Counted from the first letter of the stretch, positions 44,391-53,608 are shown. The stretch: DNA of 64,000 bases from JBAMOY01 sp037071015 (GCA_037071015.1 JBAMOY010000001.1:496001-560000); one strand, 5' to 3'. The notes: generated by a model not told the origin, from the letters alone. Program-made: numbers and translations.

Positions 44391-45773
44391 ACATTTATTC
44401 ATAACCAATTGCTTGTTATTATTATCACATTCTTTTGAAGATGACAAATTTATAACTGCCGAAAACAACACTTCTTCACAAAGTTTATCTATAGCTTTTT
44501 TAATACCGCGAGCCCCATTTTTTGATTTTTCAGCTTCAATAGCAATATCCATCAATTGTTCATCACTCAAAACAAAGTTATATCCTAATGCTGAAAAAAA
44601 TTCTTTTTGTAACAAATAAGGACTAAGTTTGGAATCTTTCATAATACGCATAAAACTATAAGTATCTAATTTATTTGTTTGATAAAGGGCCGAAAAACGT
44701 CCCATAAATTCTGGCATAAATCCATATGTAATATAATCTTCAGTTTCATATATAATTTTTTCGGTATCAGTTGACCTATTAGAATCATTGCCAAAACCTA
44801 AAGTAGATGGACTTATTCTTTTTGCAGCAATTTGTTCAATACCGGCACAAGCCCCCATTACTACAAACGTTAATCGTGATGTATCAAAAACAACATTTTC
44901 CCCTTTTTTTCGATTAATAACAATTTTTTTACCCTCCATTAAAGTTAATAGAGCTGATTGGACAGCCTTTGTAGTCACAGTTGCATTATTATCAGGGCAA
45001 GCTAACTTATCAATTTCATCAATTACAACTACCCCTGTTTCCGCTTGTTCTAAGTTCTCCTTGCAAGAATCATATAAATCATAAATAATACTATTGACGT
45101 CCTCGCCAACATATCCGGCAGCTGTAAAATCGTTAGCATCTACTTTAATATATTTAATACCTAAACGTTTCGTAATTTCATCAACCATAAAGGTCTTACC
45201 TGTACCAGTTTCACCATTAATAAAAATATTACTTTTCATTTTACTAATCTTATCTTTTGGCAAACCAGAATTATTTAAACGATGATTGGCTACAATATGG
45301 GCAAAAACACCTTTTAAAACATTATCCTGACCTATAATAGTACCACATAAATCGTTATACATCGCTTGCAAATCATTTTTATCCTTTTTATCATTAAAGA
45401 TATCTTCAAAAAACATTTTATTGCACACTTCAATAACATTTTTATTTTTAACTTTTTTCAACATAATTTCGCCTATTTCATCAGAAAAATACAATTGATA
45501 AAAATCAGAATATTTTTCTAATAATAAATCGGATAATAAATCATCTAATTTTTTATTTGGATTTTTAGCAATCAACGGCTCAATATCATAAACACAAACT
45601 GTATATTCATCATCAATAGATTGAGGGAATATTTTATATTTTTTATCTTCACAAACAAAATTATCACCGTCAGAATAACCCACAACAATATCACATGGAT
45701 GATAATAATATTTATTATACTTACTTGAATGTTTCATTTCGTATATAACGGCATATTTAACTTTTCCGCACAT
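44373..45773 (-). CDS. ClpX-like AAA+ unfoldase with a novel N-terminal domain
   Basis: A 466-residue AAA+ protein. From about residue 135 it follows ClpX: Walker A GETGTGKT (about 187-194), pore loop AAGYVGEDVNSI, Walker B VVVIDEIDKLA (about 247), arginine finger in FMPEFMGRF and sensor 2 GARGIKKAI (about 422). STLGFGN near 322 sits where ClpX has its ClpP-docking IGF loop and fits the LGF form. The ClpX zinc-binding domain is absent; residues 1-130 are an unrecognised domain beginning MCGKVKYAVIYEM with several Tyr and Cys. The start at 45773 has AAGGTGG 4 nt upstream; the ATG at 45803 lies upstream of the promoter's -10. It is probably a specialised adaptor-bound unfoldase, not the housekeeping ClpX. 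Confidence 0.8.
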   Translation of the reverse strand: MCGKVKYAVIYEMKHSSKYNKYYYHPCDIVVGYSDGDNFVCEDKKYKIFPQSIDDEYTVCVYDIEPLIAKNPNKKLDDLLSDLLLEKYSDFYQLYFSDEIGEIMLKKVKNKNVIEVCNKMFFEDIFNDKKDKNDLQAMYNDLCGTIIGQDNVLKGVFAHIVANHRLNNSGLPKDKISKMKSNIFINGETGTGKTFMVDEITKRLGIKYIKVDANDFTAAGYVGEDVNSIIYDLYDSCKENLEQAETGVVVIDEIDKLACPDNNATVTTKAVQSALLTLMEGKKIVINRKKGENVVFDTSRLTFVVMGACAGIEQIAAKRISPSTLGFGNDSNRSTDTEKIIYETEDYITYGFMPEFMGRFSALYQTNKLDTYSFMRIMKDSKLSPYLLQKEFFSALGYNFVLSDEQLMDIAIEAEKSKNGARGIKKAIDKLCEEVLFSAVINLSSSKECDNNNKQLVMNKCKNYQN

Positions 45774-45792
45774 AAAACCACCTTGTGTTAAT

Positions 45793-45820
45793 ATTATAAA
45801 CATTTTTGAGAAAAATGCAA
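45793..45820 (-). promoter_or_regulatory. Promoter of the ClpX-like gene with inverted repeat
   Basis: Minus strand TTGCAT (45820-45815), 16 bp, TATAAT (45798-45793). The spacer holds CATTTTT-GAG-AAAAATG (45801-45817), an inverted repeat that could be an operator. Confidence 0.55.
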
Positions 45821-45821
45821 T

Positions 45822-45843
45822 AAAAAAAGACCAGATAATGGTC
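45822..45843 (-). terminator. Terminator of the 6S-like RNA
   Basis: Minus strand GACCA-TTATC-TGGTC followed by seven T. Confidence 0.85.
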
Positions 45844-45998
45844 GCTTTTAACGATAAAACCTAGTCTCCCAGGTGGGCATCACATTATTAACCTTAGGAT
45901 CCCTAAATTAATAGGTCTTCAACACAGCTAATAAATTAGACTCCCAATCGTTATAAATTAGTAGGTTTTTCTAAGTAAGCCAAACCAATTATCTAGTC
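45822..45998 (-). ncRNA. ssrS: Probable 6S RNA (SsrS/BsrA type)
   Basis: A ~177-nt independent transcript on the minus strand. It starts ~7 nt after an extended -10 box and ends at a strong terminator. It can fold as a long rod: closing stem AAAACCTA/TAGGTTTT (45969-45962 with 45863-45856), a large central open region, and an apical hairpin TATTAA-TTAGG/CCTAA-TTAATA type (45913-45886). Rod-with-central-bubble is the 6S architecture, which mimics an open promoter and traps SigA-RNA polymerase. Context is the main support: in Bacillus subtilis, bsrA lies between aspS and tcdA (yrvM), and both flank this locus here. I could not verify a covariance-model match. Confidence 0.7.
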
Positions 45999-46004
45999 AC
46001 TTAT

Positions 46005-46034
46005 ATTATAACACATATCCATTTAAATATCCAA
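46005..46034 (-). promoter_or_regulatory. Promoter of the 6S-like RNA
   Basis: Minus strand TTGGAT (46034-46029), 18 bp, perfect TATAAT (46010-46005) preceded by TG at one base distance. The -35 lies inside the end of the ankyrin-like gene. Confidence 0.7.
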
Positions 46035-47465
46035 TATTTTTATTTTAACATTATCAATTGTACTTTTTATGCTATTGTTTAAGTTTTCAAAAAGACTAAC
46101 TAACGAACTAATCATCTCATCTATAGTTATACCATTATCAACATCATTAAGACACTTTTGACGCTTTTCTAAAATGCCATCGATAACCATATTAACAAAG
46201 TATTCATCATCTACAACTCTCAAAGCATTCTGTAACTCAGACCACAAATTATTAAACTCTATATAACAATTATTATATTTTGAAACAAAATTGTCATCAA
46301 CCTTTAATCCTCTATTACCTAGTACTAATGTTAAAAGACTTATAAATCGTTGTTGTCGATATAATTGTTTCAACTTATCCATATATTCTGAACTGTCTTC
46401 ATTCTTAACAGAACCTATACACTTAATTAAATCATCTTCTGTAAAATCAGCGTCATAAGTAATATATCCATGATTACATAATAATGAATATATACGATAT
46501 ATTTCTTTAAACGAAAAAAACACATCACTATCTAACACATGCCTCATAATAGTCGGTTTACAATTTACATTAAATCCCGATTCAATAGCTGTTTTAATTA
46601 CATAGATAATAGCATTATCATTGACACCACCTTTTGAAATCGTGACTGTATTATCATTCAAGCAATTTTCTATGCTTTTTAATAATCTAAAACTATCATG
46701 CTTAAATACAGTAAAAAATATATTTTGATTTATATTATACTTATACTTATCAAAGGGTACATTCTCAAATACAGTAAAATCAGTTAATCTTTTAAAAATA
46801 GGTGTATACTCATAAAAGAAAATATATTTTTCTGTTTCTGTAACCAATTTTTTCACCGACTGATAAGGCATATTGTGTGACAAAGGTACTTCAGCCTTAT
46901 CAGCTCTAAGTTTAGCTTTATTATGTAACGCCTCTATTAAAGATAATATATCCTCACCGTTAATGTCATCCAATTTATAATTAAATCCCAAATCCACTAA
47001 AATTTTAAAAAGAGATATTGTATTACTTATACTAGAATTATTAACATCAGTTACATTAAAAAAATATTTATATAAAATTTTATGCATTAATGTTTGATAT
47101 TGATAATTAACCTGATTTATGAATGGCGTTATTAATTGATAAGGTTCTAATACATACTTTACAAGGCATATACACCTATTTATAAAATTTATACTAAAGC
47201 CATTATTAATAGCAATATGCAAAAAGTTATTGCCTTTATCATCTTGTTCCATAATTAAATCATTACATTTTGACTCATTGCATAAATATAAATAAGCTTT
47301 GATAGCATTATACGTTCCATCTTCATTATGAATTTCAGAAACAAAGTCTTTTAAAGATAATGTATTATTTAAAAATATAAGTTTACTTTTCAGTATCCTA
47401 GTATTTTTTCTATTATCATCTGTCATTTTTAATATGATTGATGAAACTGTTTCCTTTTTATTCAT
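46023..47465 (-). CDS. Ankyrin-like repeat protein, paralogue 3
   Basis: A 480-residue soluble protein, last of three tandem related genes. Ankyrin-type units can be seen, such as DDKGNNFLHIAINNGFSINF, NQVNYQYQTLMHKILYKYF and LVDLGFNYKLDDINGEDILSLI. The repeats are diverged and irregular. The C-terminal part ends with NGITIDEMISSLVSLFENLN, similar to the ends of its two paralogues. The ATG at 47465 is preferred over the GTG at 47474, which touches AAAGGA. It overlaps the previous gene by 8 nt. Ankyrin repeats bind other proteins; no enzymatic domain is visible. Confidence 0.7.
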   Translation of the reverse strand: MNKKETVSSIILKMTDDNRKNTRILKSKLIFLNNTLSLKDFVSEIHNEDGTYNAIKAYLYLCNESKCNDLIMEQDDKGNNFLHIAINNGFSINFINRCICLVKYVLEPYQLITPFINQVNYQYQTLMHKILYKYFFNVTDVNNSSISNTISLFKILVDLGFNYKLDDINGEDILSLIEALHNKAKLRADKAEVPLSHNMPYQSVKKLVTETEKYIFFYEYTPIFKRLTDFTVFENVPFDKYKYNINQNIFFTVFKHDSFRLLKSIENCLNDNTVTISKGGVNDNAIIYVIKTAIESGFNVNCKPTIMRHVLDSDVFFSFKEIYRIYSLLCNHGYITYDADFTEDDLIKCIGSVKNEDSSEYMDKLKQLYRQQRFISLLTLVLGNRGLKVDDNFVSKYNNCYIEFNNLWSELQNALRVVDDEYFVNMVIDGILEKRQKCLNDVDNGITIDEMISSLVSLFENLNNSIKSTIDNVKIKILDI

Positions 47466-48843
47466 TTTTTTCACTTCCTTTTGTTAAAACAAGTGTTCTA
47501 TTTACTTTATCTTCAAATAAACTAATTAGATATTCCTTTAAATCTGTTAAAATATCTTTTTCCGATATCGTTTCATTAAATATAATATTCATACTATATT
47601 TTTCTTTCATAAAATTACAGAATGATTGAATAAATTGGTACTCATTACCAAGTTTCAAAAACTTCCTAAAATTCTTAGTTGTATCCGTGAGAGTTTTTAA
47701 TATGTCATCACTTAAAAGAACTTCATTACTAATCCCAAAATTTCTAAGGGCATCATTAAACATAATTCTAAATCCATCTAAACGAATTTTATCATAAAGT
47801 TCACTACGTCTAACTCCATCATTTAAAAAATCAAATAAGCTTCGACGACTTTGTAATATTCTAATATCTTGACGCAAATTATCATAACCATATTTACTAG
47901 CTATTACATAGATATCTATTATATCTTTGAGAGGACGGTTTTCTTCCATCATAGCTAAAACAAATGATTTACTAAAATCGGTATCTAAACACCCTATTGA
48001 TGCCATTAATTCGATAATTTGTAAGATATAACTAATAGGATATCCTTTAAAAATCGCATCGGTAATAAAATTATTACCATCTATTTCAATTACCGGATTG
48101 CACCCGATGGATAATAACTTTTTAATACATAATAAAGTTCGATCTACAACTTCATCATTCTTAGGATTAGTTGTCTGACAAATAAGTAGGGAAACGGAAT
48201 AAACAATAAATTTTAAATTCAAACTATTGATTAAATCATCTTTATTTGAATCTAAAATCAACTTAGAAAATTCATCATTATTATATCGATAATAAATACG
48301 AGCTATGGAATCTAAGCTAATTTTATGAGAAACATCGATGCGCTCTGTAGCCAAATCTAAAATACTATCATTATTATTGTTTCTTTTAGAAACATCAAAA
48401 TTATAATAATCTATTAAAATATCAAACAATTCAATTATTTCATCATATTCGAAATAATTATTCCATTTTAAGATGGCACTATGAACTAAGGTATTTCCTT
48501 CGTTATCAACACTATTGGCATCTATATATTTAGTAAAAAAGTCTTTATCTCTCAAAATTTGTATTATCAAATCTAAACCATATGTATCCAAACTTCTTTG
48601 TAAAAACGTTCTTCCTAAACTATCTTTAGTATTAGAATCAATCCCTAAAGTAATTAACTTCTTTATACCCTTTAATACCAAATCTAATCGATAATTATCT
48701 TGCACAACAAGTAAATGTAAAAGACTATTACCATCACTTTGATAATTAATACCACCAAATTTTTTATTAATAAATTTAATAAATTCATCATCCGATTTAG
48801 AAGTTAGTGAAAATAATTTTTTTATATTTTTATTAATATCCAT
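47458..48843 (-). CDS. Ankyrin-like repeat protein, paralogue 2
   Basis: A 461-residue protein with the clearest repeats of the trio: YQSDGNSLLHLLVVQDNYRL, SNTKDSLGRTFLQRSLDTYG and NSVDNEGNTLVHSAILKWNN are consecutive ankyrin helices with the typical G-x-T-x-L/H spacing. A less ordered middle is followed by a C-terminal segment ISEKDILTDLKEYLISLFED shared with the paralogues. GGGGGA lies before the ATG. There is no signal peptide or membrane helix, so it should be cytoplasmic. Eleven nucleotides separate it from the upstream paralogue. Confidence 0.75.
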   Translation of the reverse strand: MDINKNIKKLFSLTSKSDDEFIKFINKKFGGINYQSDGNSLLHLLVVQDNYRLDLVLKGIKKLITLGIDSNTKDSLGRTFLQRSLDTYGLDLIIQILRDKDFFTKYIDANSVDNEGNTLVHSAILKWNNYFEYDEIIELFDILIDYYNFDVSKRNNNNDSILDLATERIDVSHKISLDSIARIYYRYNNDEFSKLILDSNKDDLINSLNLKFIVYSVSLLICQTTNPKNDEVVDRTLLCIKKLLSIGCNPVIEIDGNNFITDAIFKGYPISYILQIIELMASIGCLDTDFSKSFVLAMMEENRPLKDIIDIYVIASKYGYDNLRQDIRILQSRRSLFDFLNDGVRRSELYDKIRLDGFRIMFNDALRNFGISNEVLLSDDILKTLTDTTKNFRKFLKLGNEYQFIQSFCNFMKEKYSMNIIFNETISEKDILTDLKEYLISLFEDKVNRTLVLTKGSEKNE

Positions 48844-48854
48844 AGAAAATCCCC

Positions 48855-50276
48855 CTATTTTCCACTAGATAACTTATAAGTTTTAATTTCATCTATACAC
48901 TCATTGTAGTATCTATAAAAAAAATCCTGAACCAAGGATGCAACTGTCTCCTCAGTAATTATTAAACGTTCATTATTTAAACTGTTTTTTTGATTTTCTA
49001 GTGCTTGTTCAACAATTAATTCCATAAAGTCTATTTTAACCATATCTGATAATGAATATTGTCTTTGAATAATAGCGTGTAACCTAACTACTAATGAATA
49101 TATCCTATTCCAACTGTCGATATTATCTACAAGGAGTTCTATATCATTGCTTTTACATAACTGTTGAAATTTTTTTATAAACTTATATTTTTTATCCTCA
49201 ATCAAAATATTTTTAGTATCATGATTTATTAATCGCTCTTTATTCATGTGGGCGTATGTATAAGCATCTATTTCAAAACGATTAAATAATGGCTCAAAAC
49301 CCTTATTCAAAAAATATTGATAAATATTATAAACTGAACCCGAATAATTATCTACTAATAAAGCTTTATTGACAATTTGATGACAATTATCCACTCTAAA
49401 GCCATAATTAAATAACTCCTCTAAAATAGATAAAATAAACTTCTCACTTTTTCCTTTTATCAAACTAAATATAAGGAGATTACAGCCCAATTTATCTATT
49501 GATAAATCATTTGAAAAACTATTTTTATTTAAAGTTATTTGGCGTAATAATCTCTTAATAGATTTTAGTGCTAAATCTTCTTCGATAGCACCACATTTAA
49601 CGATTAAAGTATCAATAGGATCAGTTATAAATTGATTAATAATGTTTAAATTTTCCTCATCATTGTCGGTCAATTGTTTCATCAATAAATCAACATGTTC
49701 TAAATACAATAACTCACGAAATTTTATAAGTGCATCATAAAATGCTCTGTTTTTAGCAACTAATATTTTTGCAATTTTATCATTCAAAACATCCATAATA
49801 CTTTTATGATTATCATCAATAGTATTAAGATTAAATTCTTTTCGATTTAAAATAATATATAATAAATCTAAATCATCATTATTATTAGCATGATTCAAAA
49901 TATCACTTTTTAAAATCATATGTATAATAGTTTCGTCGTGATTATTAAGGTGGTTGACATCGAAGTTCATATTGCGATTGCAATACATATACTTAACCAA
50001 ATTTATACTATAGCCCGTTTTAATTGCTAACATAGGTAAATTATTACCATCTTTATCAACATATTTTAAAATGCCCCTAAATTTACTATAACTAATATAC
50101 GACAAAAATCTTTTTACCCCTACTTCATCATATTTTTCACTTATTATCTTGACTAATAAATCACTTAGATTTTGTTGATTAAAGTTATTTTTACCACATT
50201 TCGATATAATAATTTTTTCATCATTTGTATAGTAACCCGTAAGGCCTTTTAACAATTTCTTTACTTTTTTATCCAT
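48855..50276 (-). CDS. Ankyrin-like repeat protein, paralogue 1
   Basis: A 473-residue protein, first of the trio. Its repeats include VDKDGNNLPMLAIKTGYSIN and LNNHDETIIHMILKSDIL, then IDKLGCNLLIFSLIKGKSEK further on. The basic start MDKKVKKLLKGL resembles that of paralogue 2 (MDINKNIKKLF). The start at 50276 has GAGGAAG 6 nt upstream; an in-frame ATG at 50336 has none. It begins just downstream of the aspS terminator, so the three ankyrin-like genes are probably transcribed apart from hisS-aspS. Confidence 0.7.
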   Translation of the reverse strand: MDKKVKKLLKGLTGYYTNDEKIIISKCGKNNFNQQNLSDLLVKIISEKYDEVGVKRFLSYISYSKFRGILKYVDKDGNNLPMLAIKTGYSINLVKYMYCNRNMNFDVNHLNNHDETIIHMILKSDILNHANNNDDLDLLYIILNRKEFNLNTIDDNHKSIMDVLNDKIAKILVAKNRAFYDALIKFRELLYLEHVDLLMKQLTDNDEENLNIINQFITDPIDTLIVKCGAIEEDLALKSIKRLLRQITLNKNSFSNDLSIDKLGCNLLIFSLIKGKSEKFILSILEELFNYGFRVDNCHQIVNKALLVDNYSGSVYNIYQYFLNKGFEPLFNRFEIDAYTYAHMNKERLINHDTKNILIEDKKYKFIKKFQQLCKSNDIELLVDNIDSWNRIYSLVVRLHAIIQRQYSLSDMVKIDFMELIVEQALENQKNSLNNERLIITEETVASLVQDFFYRYYNECIDEIKTYKLSSGK

Positions 50277-50337
50277 GCTTATCTTCCTCTTTGATAAATT
50301 ATTTGTTATTATAACATTCAGTTTACTAAAAAACAAT

Positions 50338-50365
50338 AAAAAGATTGATTATAATCAATCTTTTT
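50338..50365 (-). terminator. Terminator of hisS-aspS
   Basis: Minus strand stem AAAAAGATTGAT/ATCAATCTTTTT with T run, overlapping the last codons of aspS. Confidence 0.8.
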
Positions 50366-52094
50366 CTACCTTTATTCCTATTTCATTTAATTGTTTTTGA
50401 TCAACTACATTAGGTGCTTCACTCATTAAACATGATGCACTAGCTGTTTTAGGAAAAGCAATAACATCACGAATATTACTCGTTTTAGTCAAAATCATAA
50501 CTAAACGTTCTAACCCTAACGCTAATCCACCATGTGGTGGGGTTCCATATTTTAAAGCATCAACAAAGAAACCAAATTTACTATCTATTTGCTCTTTAGT
50601 TAATTCCAATGCTTCAAACATTTTTGATTGGACCTGTTCGTTGTGAATTCTAATTGATCCACCACCTGCTTCGTAACCATTAATTACGATATCATAAGCC
50701 TTAGAATAACAATGAGCTTTATCGGTTAATAACTTATCAATATCCTCATCCTTAGGTGCTGTAAATGGATGATGACAAGCTAAAAAACGATTCTCTTCGT
50801 CGCTCCATTCAAATGATGGAAAGTCAGTAACCCATAAGATAGCATAAGCACTATCGTCAATTAAATCCAATTCATTAGCAATCTTTAACCTTAAAGCGCC
50901 TAATGAATTTTTAACTATATTATATTTATCAGCTATTATAAAAACTATATCATTATTTTTCAAATTTAATTGTTCTATTATCTTTTTTTGCTCATCTTCA
51001 CTAATATTCTTTAATGAACCACCAAATTCATTATTGATATACTTTATAAATCCTAAACCCTTAGCGTGATAATTTTTAACAAAGTCTGTTAACTTATCAA
51101 TATCTTTACGAGAAAATTTATCAGCTGCATTTTTAACCACTATAGCATTAACAATTCCATCATTATCAATAACACTTTTAAACATCATAAATTCTGTCTT
51201 ACTAAAAATGGACGTTATATCCTCAATTAACATTTCAAATCGCATATCAGGTTTATCACTGCCGTATTTAGCCATTGCTTCATCATATGGCATACGAATA
51301 ATCTTCGCTGGCAAATCAACATTGATAGTATCTTTAAAAACCTTACGCAATAAATTTTCCGTCACGTTCATAACATCTTCTTCATCCACAAAACTCATCT
51401 CTAAGTCTACTTGTGTAAATTCTGGTTGGCGATCAGCTCTTAAATCTTCATCACGAAAACATTTAGCAATCTGATAGTATCTTTCAAAACCAGAAACCAT
51501 CAATAACTGTTTAAAAATTTGTGGTGATTGCGGTAAAGCATAAAAAGAACCTTTATTAACTCGTGATGGAACCAAATAATCTCTGGCTCCTTCGGGTGTA
51601 CTTTTACATAAAATTGGAGTTTCTATCTCAATAAAATCTAAATCATCTAAACAAGCACGGATACTTTTGACCACTTTAGATCGCATTATGATATTGTTCT
51701 TCAAACTATCACGTCTTAAATCCAAGTAGCGATATTTAAGGCGTGTATCTTCAAGGGCAGTCGTATCATCAGTTATTTCAAAGGGAATTTCCTTTGAAGT
51801 ATTTAGTAATACTAAATTAATAACCTCTACTTCAATTTCACCCGTCGGTATATTTAAATTTTTACTTTCCCTTTCAACAACAATACCAGTTACTTCAATA
51901 ACATATTCCTTACCCAAAGAGGTTGCTAATTCATAGTTTTGATTTTCCGGTTTGATTACTAATTGAATAATACCTGTACGATCGCGCAAATCAATAAAAA
52001 TTAAACCACCCAAATTTCTTTTCTTTGCTACCCAACCATGTAAATGTACAGTTTCGCCAACATTTTTTATATTAAAACTACTATTGCCTTTCAT
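50355..52094 (-). CDS. aspS: Aspartyl-tRNA synthetase
   Basis: A 579-residue bacterial-type class II synthetase: an N-terminal OB-fold anticodon-binding domain (VHLHGWVAKKRNLGGLIFID), motif 2 region FRDEDLRADRQPEFTQVDLE, the bacterial GAD insertion, and motif 3 GGLALGLERLVM near the end. It charges tRNA-Asp; whether it also mischarges tRNA-Asn cannot be told here. The start at 52094 follows GGAAGTGA and overlaps the end of hisS by 14 nt, so it is translated with hisS under the T-box. Confidence 0.96.
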   Translation of the reverse strand: MKGNSSFNIKNVGETVHLHGWVAKKRNLGGLIFIDLRDRTGIIQLVIKPENQNYELATSLGKEYVIEVTGIVVERESKNLNIPTGEIEVEVINLVLLNTSKEIPFEITDDTTALEDTRLKYRYLDLRRDSLKNNIIMRSKVVKSIRACLDDLDFIEIETPILCKSTPEGARDYLVPSRVNKGSFYALPQSPQIFKQLLMVSGFERYYQIAKCFRDEDLRADRQPEFTQVDLEMSFVDEEDVMNVTENLLRKVFKDTINVDLPAKIIRMPYDEAMAKYGSDKPDMRFEMLIEDITSIFSKTEFMMFKSVIDNDGIVNAIVVKNAADKFSRKDIDKLTDFVKNYHAKGLGFIKYINNEFGGSLKNISEDEQKKIIEQLNLKNNDIVFIIADKYNIVKNSLGALRLKIANELDLIDDSAYAILWVTDFPSFEWSDEENRFLACHHPFTAPKDEDIDKLLTDKAHCYSKAYDIVINGYEAGGGSIRIHNEQVQSKMFEALELTKEQIDSKFGFFVDALKYGTPPHGGLALGLERLVMILTKTSNIRDVIAFPKTASASCLMSEAPNVVDQKQLNEIGIKVEKD

Positions 52095-53373
52095 TATGAT
52101 CACTTCCATCTATTTTTTCATCCAAAAAATCAATTATTTCCTCTTCATTTACTTTATATTCTTCTTTAGTTTCATTATTTTTAATCGTTAATACTTGTGA
52201 TTTAACCTCATCTTCTCCAATAACAACGACATATTTAGCATTATAACGATCAGCTTGTTTAAAATTACTTTTTAAATTTCGTCCCATATAATCAATATCA
52301 GCGTTAAATCCATTCATACGCAATGTTTGTAACAATTGAAACCCATATTCTTTAACCTCATCTGACAACGGAACAATATAAGCATCAATTGTTTCAATAT
52401 CATCTAAAATAATATTTTCATATTCTAAAGCTGTCAACAATCTTTCCATACCGAGAGCAAATCCTACACCTGCTGTTTTAGGTCCGCCGATTGTTTCAAC
52501 TAAATTGTCATAACGGCCACCACCACATAATACATTTTGACTACCAAAACCAGCAACATCTGCTTCTACTTCAAAAACAGTATGTGTATAATAATCAAGT
52601 CCTCGAACTAAATTATAATTAACATTATAAGGAATATCTAAAGCATTTAAATACTTTTGAACTAGCGCAAAATGTTTTTGACTGTCTTCATTTAAATAAT
52701 CGACCATTTTAGGAGCGTCCTTCATTATATCCTTTTCTGCATCTATCTTGCAGTCTAAAATACGCAACGGATTTTTTGCATATCGTTCTTTACAATCCTC
52801 ACATAATTCACCTAAGTGTGGTTTAAAATAATCCAATAAGGCCTGACGATAAGCTTGACGTGATTTACTATCACCTAAGCTATTTATATTGACTTTTATA
52901 CCTTTTAAACCTAACAATTTGTATAGATTAACTGGAATACTGATAATCTCTGCATCCAACATTGGATCCGAACTTCCAAAAGCCTCAACACCAAATTGGT
53001 AGAATTCACGAAAACGTCCTGATTGAGGTCGTTCATAACGATACATTGGACCATAATACCACGCTTTTACTGGTAAGGTTGCTCTTCCATAACATTTATT
53101 TTCAATAAAACTTCTAACAATCCCAGCTGTTCCCTCTGGACGTAATGTCATATGACGATTACCACGATCAACAAAATCATATGTCTCTTTACTAACAATA
53201 TCCGTTGTTTCGCCAACACCTCGGTGAAAAAGTTCACTACTTTCAAATAAAGGTGTTCGAAAATACTCATAATTATATTTTTCCATCAAAGATTTAATAA
53301 CCTTTTCAATATAAAGAATCATCTTTCCTTTTTCATCTAAAACATCATAAGTACCCTTAGGTTTCTGTACCAT
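52081..53373 (-). CDS. hisS: Histidyl-tRNA synthetase
   Basis: A 430-residue class II synthetase with QKPKGTYDVL at the N-terminus, motif 2 PMYRYERPQSGRFREFYQFG, the histidine-specific segments LVRGLDYYTHTVFE and GGGRYDNLVE, and an anticodon-binding C-terminal domain. The ATG at 53373 has AAGGG 9 nt upstream; an in-frame ATG at 53382 abuts that site. Its 5' leader is a T-box riboswitch. Confidence 0.96.
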   Translation of the reverse strand: MVQKPKGTYDVLDEKGKMILYIEKVIKSLMEKYNYEYFRTPLFESSELFHRGVGETTDIVSKETYDFVDRGNRHMTLRPEGTAGIVRSFIENKCYGRATLPVKAWYYGPMYRYERPQSGRFREFYQFGVEAFGSSDPMLDAEIISIPVNLYKLLGLKGIKVNINSLGDSKSRQAYRQALLDYFKPHLGELCEDCKERYAKNPLRILDCKIDAEKDIMKDAPKMVDYLNEDSQKHFALVQKYLNALDIPYNVNYNLVRGLDYYTHTVFEVEADVAGFGSQNVLCGGGRYDNLVETIGGPKTAGVGFALGMERLLTALEYENIILDDIETIDAYIVPLSDEVKEYGFQLLQTLRMNGFNADIDYMGRNLKSNFKQADRYNAKYVVVIGEDEVKSQVLTIKNNETKEEYKVNEEEIIDFLDEKIDGSDHNERQ

Positions 53374-53394
53374 ATAAATCATCCCTTCTAATAA

Positions 53395-53602
53395 AAAAAT
53401 CCTACTTATAATATAAGGACGAGTTAACCCGTGGTGCCACCTTATTTCATAATTAGGAATATTATGCGCTTAAACTCTTAACGCGAGTACACGATTATTT
53501 AACCATTTTGTGTCTTCAATATATAATTAGTAAATGTTTTCACCAACCACATTCTCTCTTTAAATAATTATATAAATACTCTTCAAAACAAATAATAACT
53601 AT
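53395..53602 (-). promoter_or_regulatory. T-box riboswitch (histidine) upstream of hisS-aspS
   Basis: The minus-strand leader contains the T-box core AAGGTGGCACCACGGG (53443-53428). Upstream are the AAAGAGAG element and the distal loop GGTTGGTGAAA of stem I, and a CAC triplet (53512-53510) in GAAGACACAAAA where the specifier is expected; CAC is a histidine codon. A hairpin with seven T (53400-53394) before hisS is the terminator. Uncharged tRNA-His would pair with the leader and allow read-through into hisS and aspS. Confidence 0.85.
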
Positions 53603-53608
53603 ATGAAA

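Noticed and set aside
45822..45998. T-box or other riboswitch for the ClpX-like gene
   Set aside because: There is no AGGGTGG-type core, and the ClpX-like gene has its own promoter just after the RNA's terminator, so the RNA is a separate transcript.
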